Shown here in pieces: positions 56,132 through 64,000 of a DNA stretch of 64,000 nt. The DNA comes from Phyllostachys edulis (lineage: Eukaryota; Streptophyta; Magnoliopsida; Poales; Poaceae). The stretch covers positions 65,992,877 to 66,056,876 of the forward strand of contig CM070548.1 of the NCBI GenBank assembly GCA_036346405.1, written 5' to 3'. Positions within the stretch are counted from its first letter, which is position 1, and each line of letters starts with the position of its first letter. The position numbers and the translations under genes were made by a program. The notes below the pieces were generated by a model. It saw only the letters and a list, made by a program, of their open reading frames with translations, did no database searches and had not been told where the DNA came from.

Positions 56132-57136
56132 AGCCTCAGGTTCTCTCTACCTCTATTGTCTTATTTTTGAGTAGTGCTTTCATAATATTTTGACTACATT
56201 CCAGTTTTCTTTACACTGGTCGAAAGGCAGGTAACATCACCTAGTCGAAGCCTCTCCTCTCTGCACGTGGTCCTGCCCACTAGAAGGAGCTTCCTAGTGT
56301 CGACTCGTTACTCACTTTTGCTGCCAATACAAAGAGCTTGGGTTCTATTTGGTTGAAATATTCTTAAAGCTAGCTCTTTTTCACCTTAGTTTATTTCTTC
56401 AGTTATTTTGAAAAATACTCTAAGCAGAGTGCACTTTCTTAGATTTATTCAACCGCTTTTGGTGTACTCGTTCTGTCCCAACTGGTCGGAGGAAGAAATA
56501 CATCTAGTCGAAGTCTTTCCTCTCTACACGTGCTTCTGCCCACTAGAAGGAACTTCCTAGTATTATTCAGTTTCCTACTTTTGCTTCCAGAACGGACCTA
56601 TCGAGTCCACCAAAGAAGGACGAACGAATTTTTTAAAGTCCTCTAGACGTTTGCCTAACTCAAGTTGCCGTTCTCGATTTAATTAATCTGATCAGAGATG
56701 GTAATATCACCTAGTCGAAACCTTTCCTCTCTGCACGTGGTCCTGCCCACTAGAAGGAACTTCCTAGGGTCGATTCATTACTACTCTTTTGACCAGTGCA
56801 TGACAATCGTGATAAAAAAACTACAAGTTAATCAAACCTCTCTGTTTTCAGAAACCCTTTTAACACTATTTACCTAGTTTATCTAAATAAACTAAGTAAA
56901 TAGTCGGGGGCTAGGATAAAGTTATTAATTTGACTTCAATTCTTAGTTTTTTGTTCGTCAATTATCTTTTGAGTTACTAACTACTCAACAAGATAATTTG
57001 CATGAAACAAGATGGATTATATATTACATTAGCAAAAGCTTGTTTTCACAGGTTTTTATTACAAACTACTCTGAAGAGGGAGATCCCAGTTGCATCTCCT
57101 CCGAGACCTTCCTGCCGATTGACTGCATTTCTTCAA
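56132..57136 (+). other. Noncoding region after element D pol
   Basis: No ORF. It contains the three-copy repeat at 56210-56790 and then AT-rich sequence up to the end of the antisense ORF. Confidence 0.6.
56210..56790. repeat. Three imperfect repeats downstream of element D pol
   Basis: Blocks of about 105 bases near 56215, 56480 and 56695 share ACCTAGTCGAAGCC, CTCTCTGCACGTGGTCCTGC and CCACTAGAAGGAACTTCCTAG. Spacing is about 265 and 215 bases. The last shared stretch contains a palindrome-like AGGAACTTCCT. Confidence 0.85.
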
Positions 57137-60100
57137 TCAAACGACTTGCTTCTGCCTCAGGGCAGTTGAAGTCGGCGTCGATTGTTGCACATTAAGGCTG
57201 GGGTCATGAGCTTTAAGTTTTGCCAATACATAACTTATTGCACCTTCGACCGCCTCCTTTATTGAGTCAGCTTGGTTGGCCTTCAGGGTAGTCACCAGTT
57301 CTTGCAAAGTCCCGACTTGTTCCCCAATAGTACTTATGTGAGCAGCTATCGTGTCTTCTGGAGGAGTTTTTCCCTCACCACGCAGCTCACTAAGTATATT
57401 GTTCAGGAGCATGATGTTGCGTTGAAGATTAATCTTCGTCGACTTCATCTCCTGTTGGTTACGAGTCGAAGCCTCGCAGAGTTGTTCATTCTCGACTACT
57501 TGCTCTGAAAGGGGTAAGACTAGTCAAGCAAAAATAATTCCTAGAAGAGGAAAGAACTAGTTCACAGGTAAAGAATTCCTTACCTGCTAGTCGAGAATCT
57601 AACTTTTTGATTTCCTTATTATGGGAAGCAATGGTCTCAGCATGTCGCTCCTCCGATAATTTGATGTCCTTTGCGTTTTCTTTGGCGATGTGGAGGGTCT
57701 CGTTAAGGATCATGGTTTTTTCTTGATCCCTAGTTTCAAGCCTTCCCAGCTCAAGCTCAATTTCTAAAAAGAAATGAGAGTTAGAATAAGACAAGAACTT
57801 GTGAAGGACTACAAGTAAAGAGCTACTTACCTGCTTGCTGGGATCTCAGCCTTACAATCTCTTGATCTTTATCTTTGGCGATACGAGAAATCTCGTGAAC
57901 GACTAAAGTTTTATCTTTAACTTCGATTTGGAGCCTTCTCATTTCGTCCTCTTTTTCTGAAAAGAAGTAAGAGTTAAAAAGGTTAAGATTAACGACATAA
58001 GCAGTCTTAAGTTCAGCACTTACTATTTATCTCTTCCTGCAATTTTTGAGTTGCAGAGTTACCCTCCTGAAGCTTCTTCAAGAGGTCTTTTTTCTCTTCC
58101 CTTAGCTTTCTCGTCTCGTCTTTTTCATAATCGAGCGAGTCAGCCAAGGTCTTTTCGTCACTATTTAACCTATAAAGGTTAAAAGTAGACATGAGCACTA
58201 TCTAACTGGTCGTAAGTCTTTCTATGACTAGTACCTAGTTGTGAGTTTTTCCATGACAAACCCCATAAGCACTGTATAAGTGGTCAAATAAAAAACAACT
58301 ATGAATAACAGTGACTTACCACCTCTCTGCCTATTCACACAGTTCCACTTTTTCTTGTCGTAGCTCTACAAGTTGTCGGTGATATTCACCAATAGTGGTA
58401 ATTTGTTCTAGAGCTTTCTGCAAAAAGAAAGACAGTAAGAAGCAAGGGAAGGCCACACATATAAGTATCCTTAAATACTTACATTCATGGTCGTCCGAGC
58501 AAACATCGAGAAAACCATCGTTGGACTCTTCAGCTTATCTATCTTCGCGACTTGATCCCACCAAACCTTCTCGAGACGCTCGTTGTCAAAAATTTCCCCT
58601 CTGTTGGGAATATCTTTGGGATGAGGGACTCGATTGCGAGATCTAAAAGCAGAAGACCCCACGATGGAAGTAGGCCCAAAGAAATTAGCACAGAAGTTGA
58701 AGTACTCCTCATCTTGATTACAGAATCTTGACTTCTTTTTGGAGACCGGAGGTACGCGTCAAGAACGACTTCCTTCTCGGCACGGTGGTCAAGTACATAA
58801 CCACCCTAGCCAGAGGCTTCTACCGCTGCCTCTGCTGCCCCCACGACCACCTCAGCAGTCGTAGCAACTACCTCAGTGGTTGTAGCAATCACTTCAGAAG
58901 CCACGACTTCCTCCGCCACTCGAGCAGTGGGTGATCCTTCGACCACTCCTGTTGTCATCTCTCCATCCGCTGGAGAAGTGACAATAGGCTTCTCAATAGA
59001 AGCATCCTTGGGGGCTGAAGGATTCGGGCTAAGAGCAACAAAAAGAAAGCACGTTAAGTTGTGAAAAGAAAAAGGTAAATGCTGTTCTTACACTTTAGTC
59101 TTTCTCACATACCTCTGCACTCTGGACTTAACCAGGAACTTATGAGTCATCTTCCCAACGGAAGATTTCTTCGACTTCTTTTCTACGACCATGTCTGGTC
59201 AGAGTTCAAGTTGAAGGATAGGCTCATCTACGACCACGTCTGATCGTGGATTTTGAACAGGCGCCACCTCTCTGATCTCCTGATTTTTCGAATGGTCGAG
59301 ATCAGTCTCGGCCACTCTGAGATCGGCGCTTCCCTCGACCACAGGCTCTGCTGGAGCAGCATTGTCCTTCACAAAAGACATAAAGTCCTTCCAGTTCTCC
59401 TTTTCTAGTCACTTGACAAAACTAGGAGAGACAGAAACTACGAAAGTTTTCTTGTCATAATAGAAGGGTACCTTGGCCTTGCGGGCTTTGCGCTTAAGAG
59501 GTTCGACTGCTTCGATCTCTTCAGCTTCAGCTGCTTCAACCTCCTTGGTTTCAGCTACAGCTGTATTGCGGCAGATTTTGTAGAAGATCTGGTCGAAATA
59601 AAAGAACTTGAGCTTGCACCTCCCTTGTCGGCGACTTTCACGAGTCGAGGCTTCTTAGACGGAGGAGCTGGACTTTTTTCGCTGTCATCCCTGCGCCGAT
59701 GGTTATCAGTTCGACCTCTTGGTCGTCCTGACGATTTTCTATGCCTACTTTCTGTAAGAAAAACAGAAAAGGATTACTGACCAGTCGTAAAATTTTCTAA
59801 GACCAGTATCTAGTCGTAAGTTTTTCTACGACATTTCCTTAATCGTAAGGTTTTCTACGATCACTACCAAGTCGTAAGTTTTTCTACGACAAACAACCAG
59901 TCGTAAGTCTTTCTACGACTCTAAAGTCCTAAGGATAAAATCAACCCTTGATTACCTTTAGGCACTCCATCTTCTCTTCTGCGGATAAAACCGCAAGGAT
60001 TTGAGGAACCGCCACTCCAGGTGGCGGAGATTTCTCACAAACAAGTTTGACCCGAACGTCAATCTCTGTTTGTGAAAGATCTATGCAAACAGATAAGGCA

Positions 60101-60750
60101 TTCATTAGACCACTTTGAGAAAGACCAAACCGAGGGCTAAGTCAAAGATTCACTTACCCACCTCGTAGTCCCTGGTCGGGTCTTTTGGCCCCGTGTACCT
60201 CCACATAGGAGGTACTCGTTTCTTTAAAGGGCTAATTCGACATGTGATGAAATCCTTCACCACATGCCATCCGGTTAGTCCCTCCTCTTTCAAGTCCTTG
60301 ATGGCTTGAATGTAGGGAGCAATCCGACCAAGATCCTCATGAGTCGAATCCTGTGAAGAATTCTTTTCGCAACCTTCCCGTGAAAGTAAGGTCATCATCT
60401 TGGGTGATTTTCGGAAACCACCTCTTCCTCCATCCCGGCCACGAAGACCAGGTAAACATCTGAATATACTCCTTCGACTTCCCATCATGGAGCTTCGAAC
60501 CGCAACTCCCAGCAATCCCAGATTGTCGAGCCATTCCATAAAAATATTGAAAGAGCTCGAGGTCTGCTGGAATTCCCAGGTATGCTTCACACAGATACAC
60601 GAATACACTTAGCATAGTGATGGAATTAGGACCGAGGTTCACTAATTCCACCCCAAATTGCTCGAGTATGAGTGTGAGAAAGGGGTGAGCAGGCAATCGA
60701 AGGCCACACTCACAATATGCCTAGAAGACGGGGATTTGCCCAATCTCCCC
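57137..60750 (-). pseudogene. Antisense multi-exon ORF of the Tat element (gypsy-type transposon domain)
   Basis: Encoded opposite to pol, between pol and the 3' LTR. The first exon (about 60740-60155) holds LPAHPF-like text, here MPAHPFLTLILEQFGVEL and VYLCEAYLGIP, typical of the Pfam family of putative gypsy-type transposon proteins; a frame break lies near 60337. It ends at a GTAAGTG donor (about 60154). An exon at 60066-59957 has AG and GTAATC borders. Later pieces: an NLS-like SKKPRLVK (about 59660), acidic text at 59381-59199, and coiled-coil exons at 58198-58013, 57794-57590 and 57448-57137, several with GTAAG donors. Such antisense ORFs are known in Grande and RIRE2; their role is not established. 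Frameshifts suggest this copy is inactive. Confidence 0.75.
59785..59925. repeat. Array of short hairpin units inside the antisense ORF region
   Basis: About five units of the form GTCGTAAGTTTTTCTACGAC (arms GTCGTA and TACGAC around a 8-9 base loop), spaced by about 8-15 bases. They lie in an intron-like gap between antisense exons. Related units are at 58205-58260, in the LTR of element D (61550-61720) and in the LTR of element A (6300-6440). Confidence 0.85.
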
Positions 60751-61420
60751 CGACGGCCAATGCTATCCAACCGCCGCAATCCACTTCACAAGAACCTTCT
60801 CTGGAATCTTCCCGGCGTCGACCAAGGCTTGAATCTTCACCGCATCCATCTCCGACTCGGCCCACTCAGAAACTGTTCCGACCATCTCTCTCAAAGAGGG
60901 GAGGTTTTGGATTAAGGAAGGTCTTAGGAGAAGACACAATTAGGTTGATGGCGGAGAAGGCAAGAACTCGATGAACAGCGGGAGCAATTTGGGGAAAAGT
61001 AAAAACCCAAGTCTCACCCCGCGGTAAGTATTTATAACCATATGCTTGGGTTGAAAGGGTGGAAACCCAAGGGTTGCCACCGTTTCAGGAACCGCTCCAA
61101 CAGACAGACATATAAGAGTCGTTTGCGATTCTGTAAGTTTGTATGCCCAAGAAAATCAGGTTTGTTTTTACACCTCAAGCAAAATTACTTTCTTGGCTAA
61201 GCCTTTCTGGCCAAATGAAATATCAATCGGAAAGGTTTTACTTCTAATCACCATACTACGACTATTTGATAGTCGTAAGTAACCTTCTTGACCAAGTATA
61301 TTCCTAGTCAAAGTGAAATACAAATGTCAAAGAGTTTTTCCTTCGACCATCTATCCATGACCCTCTCGTGGTCATAAGACCATCTACGACTCCTTTACCA
61401 AGTAAGTTACTTTCACTTGA

Positions 61421-61435
61421 AGCTGGGGGGCTAGA
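61421..61435 (+). promoter_or_regulatory. Polypurine tract of element D
   Basis: AGCTGGGGGGCTAGA directly precedes the 3' LTR start TGACGAGG, where plus-strand DNA synthesis is primed in LTR elements. Confidence 0.7.
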
Positions 61436-62216
61436 TGACGAGGATCTAATAATCCTCATTTTATCTTTTATCTATAATTCTTATTATGGGTAAATATGAT
61501 GTCATGTGGTCCCTAGGTATACCCCTTATATTTACAAGGGAGAAGCCTACCAGGTGGTCGTAAGTTCTTCTACGACCACCCCTATAGTCGTAAGTCTTGC
61601 TACGACTACCTTATGGTCGAAAGTTCTTCTATGATCATTATCCAAATGTAAGTTATTCTCGACTACCCTATGGTCGTAAGCTCTTCTACGACCGTGTCAA
61701 CTACGACCACCTTATGATCAATAAAACCTCTGCATTTAGTGGGTCCAATTGATTAAGGAATCCAAGCAATCAACATACTATTCTCTGAAGTAATAGCACG
61801 TAATACCCCATTATCTCGACAAATAAGCGCCAAGCGGCATGAAGGAGTTAACACTCGGAGATTATCGCAAACATCGCTGATTCTGAGGACATGATGAGCC
61901 TCTTCACAGGGGAAACGGCTACTCCTTCACGATTATATAAAGGCGGCGATCAGAGATGAAAGAGGAGGGCAATCGGAGAACACAGCAGGCAACCAGGAAG
62001 ACATGCACTGTCTTCTGTAATAGTCTAAGTCTTTTCTCTTGATTGTACAAAATAGACTCAATATCATACACACACAGGAGTAGGGTTGTTATTCTCCCCG
62101 GAGAAGGCTCGAACCTATATAAAAATACCCGTGTCAATCTCTCTGCGTGATTCCATTCTAGGAGACCCCCCGAATCAAACAATCTTTACGTAAGATCGGT
62201 TTTAAAACACCGACAA
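61436..62216 (+). repeat. 3' LTR of Tat-type element D
   Basis: 781 bases from TGACGAGGATCTAATAATCC to ACCGACA, homologous to the LTR at 6121-6956. Likely TATA box TATATAAAGG at 61934-61943. U3 (61550-61730) has repeated GTCGTAAG...CTACGAC hairpin units. The 5' partner LTR is absent, so the target duplication cannot be read. Confidence 0.88.
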
Positions 62217-64000
62217 GATCAAAGGTAGTGAATGGCATGTGGGACCAACTGGATAATTGAATATCAGAAATTAAATGAATTTTCGAAAAGGAACAAAGAG
62301 GATGACAGGTGAGCCATTGGTCCATAGACCAAGTCCACGACTAGGGTTTAAGGTGCAAGATGAATCTGGTTCATGATAGATTAGGTTTAGGGCTAGGGTT
62401 TGACTGGCGTTGACTAAGAAAGGGGCCCCGCAAGTCATAAACTAGGTTCACAATGAACCATGTCTATACTGCTCTGGCTTTAGGATTTGGTTAGGTGTAG
62501 GCCACGCAAGTGATGACAGTGCATGCCACATGTGCACAAACGCTGAGGTGGCTAGGATGGGACAACGACGTGGCACCTGAGGTGGCACTAGCACAGCTAT
62601 GCTGACATGGGGGGTCTAGATGTCATAGAAGAGGTTCATGGTGAACCAGATCTATACGGTTTCAATTTTGGTTTAGGTTAGGGTGTAGGCCGCGTGGCAG
62701 ATGACCAGGAGCTGATTAGGATGCCACATGGGCAAAGAGGCCTAGATGGATGATGACTTGGCACCTAAGGTGCCTGCCATGGAGGACAAGGTGGAATGAC
62801 GTTGTAGTGACTTGGGCATGAGTGGCATGCCAAGGTGGCAAGCTGACATGGCGTATGTGGCACAGTACCAACGTGGCTGCCATGTAGGCGAGAACGCTGA
62901 CATGCTATTGGCACAAATGCACAAGCACGGTCCTGATTTGGATCCGGGACACCCGATCACTAGAGAGACCTACAAGAGAGAGAGAGAGAGGGGGGCAGGG
63001 CCCACATGGAAGGGACAGAGAGAGCGGCAGCCATGGCACTGGAGCACAGAGCACAAGCATGGTGGTGCTCGGTCATGCCGGCTCGCCGGAGCTACGGGTT
63101 GCGGCGGCGCAAGTGGGTGACCAAAATGGGACGAGGAGGCATAGGTGGCCTTGGTGACGTGGTCATGGCGGCAAGGGACGGCCACCATCGCCGGCGGTGA
63201 GCCATGGAGCGGCGGTGGCGTCGGCTCACTCATCGGCGATGAGTTACGGCGAGGCTCCGGGGAAGTGGAAGTGAGCATCGGGTAGAAGGCGGCTCGGGGA
63301 ACAAGACAGTGAGGTCCATGGACGGCGGCGATCACTGGCGGTGGAGGAATTGGCTGGCGAAGAGGTGGCGACCGGAGAAGAAGAAGCGACGAGATCTCGG
63401 GCTATGATGGATGAAACACAGAATTGAAAGCATAGGAGTGTAGATCGGAAGGTGTGGCGCATGGTGACACGGTTGGATCTTAGAGGGCTTACCCGAGGAG
63501 CGAGGGACGCGGCGGAGACATTTTTGGGTGCACGGGTGCGGCCGAACACAATGAAGACGAAGGTGGCGCCGGTGATAGAAGGCGAGGGAGCTCCGACTGG
63601 TGCGCGCAATCGGTGGAGGAGGCCGAGGCGGTTGCGGTGACGCAGACGCGGCGGCTCGGGGAACCTTGACGGTGGAGATCGGCGAGGCGGGTGCGGCACC
63701 GGGGTCGAAGAAGATGGATTCAGGGCGGCGGCGTCACTAGGGCGTGGCGGACGCGCTCGGAGGAGGTGCGGACCGAGGGTCGCCGGCGAGGCGACGCGTA
63801 CCGAGTCGAAGAAGATGGCCGGGGTGGCAAGCGGCGAGAGCTTTAGGCGGCGGATCCCTGTGTAGCGTGCACCGGTGGTTTTTATAGCGCCTGGGAGGCG
63901 GCTAGGGTTCGACACAAACGCCAAGACGGCGGCGGCGGCGCGTCTTGGCAGGTATGAAGGGCGGCGCGACACCGAAGCGGCCATGAAGCAAGGTGCGTCG
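62217..64000. other. GC-rich region with minus-strand TATA-like motif, no gene supported
   Basis: 62217-62440 is plain sequence. 62435-62780 holds a diverged duplication of about 180 bases (GTCATA..AGGTTCA..TGAACCA at about 62437 and 62622). From about 62990 GC content is high. On the minus strand, CTATAAAAACC lies at about 63887-63877. The 246-residue minus ORF 63984-63244 starts upstream of that motif, is Pro/Arg/Ser-rich low complexity, and matches no family I know. This could be the leader part of another LTR or the edge of a gene to the right of the window. Confidence 0.5.

Larger units (their letters stand above)
26816..62216 (+). mobile_element. Tat-type Ty3/gypsy element D, 5'-truncated, opened by nested insertions
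   Basis: One retroelement in pieces: gag 26816-27131, gag 41791-42251, gag end 51666-52380, pol 52381-56131, noncoding repeats, an antisense ORF 60750-57137, polypurine tract and 3' LTR to 62216. The two gaps are solo LTRs G1 and G2 with 5-base target duplications; across each the gag frame lines up. The 5' LTR and N-terminal gag are missing. Two RNase H domains and an antisense ORF between pol and the 3' LTR are known features of the Tat lineage in grasses (Grande, RIRE2). Confidence 0.88.

Noticed and set aside
63244..63984. 246-residue minus-strand ORF as a gene
   Set aside because: Pro/Arg/Ser-rich low-complexity text, start upstream of the TATA-like motif, no recognisable domain, strong GC bias that keeps several frames open.
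1..64000. tRNA, rRNA or snRNA genes
   Set aside because: No cloverleaf with A and B boxes or rRNA-like stretch was recognised by eye; the only tRNA-related site is the copia primer-binding site. A tRNA or covariance-model scan would settle it.

Overview
The window is plant nuclear DNA, almost certainly from a grass (Poaceae). The evidence is nested LTR retrotransposons of typical grass lineages (Tat-type Ty3/gypsy with an antisense ORF, chromodomain Ty3/gypsy, SIRE-like and Angela/BARE-like Ty1/copia), a non-LTR LINE tail, and GC-rich UDP-glycosyltransferase exons with GT-AG introns. I cannot name the species. I see no intact host gene, no tRNA or rRNA gene and nothing bacterial. A 100-N scaffold gap lies at 1996-2095.

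Layout. 1-1995: broken Ty3/gypsy gag-pol. 2285-5826: a LINE 3' tail, a promoter region with four 87-bp tandem repeats, and a decayed UGT85-like glycosyltransferase (copy 1). 6121-8663: 5' LTR and gag of a Tat-type element. 8664-12011: LTR debris holding an Angela/BARE-like solo LTR, then a LINE fragment. 12012-15440: a solo LTR inserted exactly in the LINE reading frame (target duplication GTTTT). 13759-22624: a large imperfect inverted duplication. Its arms (about 3.9 and 3.5 kb) each hold part of that LTR, the LINE tail, a UGT promoter and UGT exon 1; the centre holds one truncated UGT exon 2. 22640-23605: a fourth, rearranged copy of the promoter and LINE tail. 23606-26815: an inverted LTR piece with a 60-bp tandem array, joined to a chromodomain integrase and a partial 3' LTR.

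26816-62216 is one old Tat-type element opened by nested insertions. Giant solo LTR G1 (27132-41790) sits in its gag and is itself interrupted by a nearly complete SIRE-like copia element (31966-41464). A second giant solo LTR, G2 (42252-51665), also sits in gag and contains a third, G3 (45664-50503). The remaining gag, protease, reverse transcriptase, two RNase H domains, integrase, an antisense multi-exon ORF with coiled coils, and the 3' LTR follow to 62216. 62217-64000 is GC-rich sequence with a minus-strand TATA-like motif and no supportable gene.

The most interesting structure is the inverted UGT locus. Copy 2 exon 1 (+) faces copy 3 (-), each with its own TATA motif, so read-through from either side would give a hairpin RNA with an exon-1 stem. 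Other unusual signals are independently amplified repeats in the U3 regions of related LTRs, a recurring GTCGTA...TACGAC hairpin unit in the Tat element, a micro-inversion bounded by a short inverted repeat, and one-base differences concentrated at CHG-type trinucleotides, which may mean that some frameshifts are sequencing errors. All boundaries were read by eye and most are good to a few bases to tens of bases.
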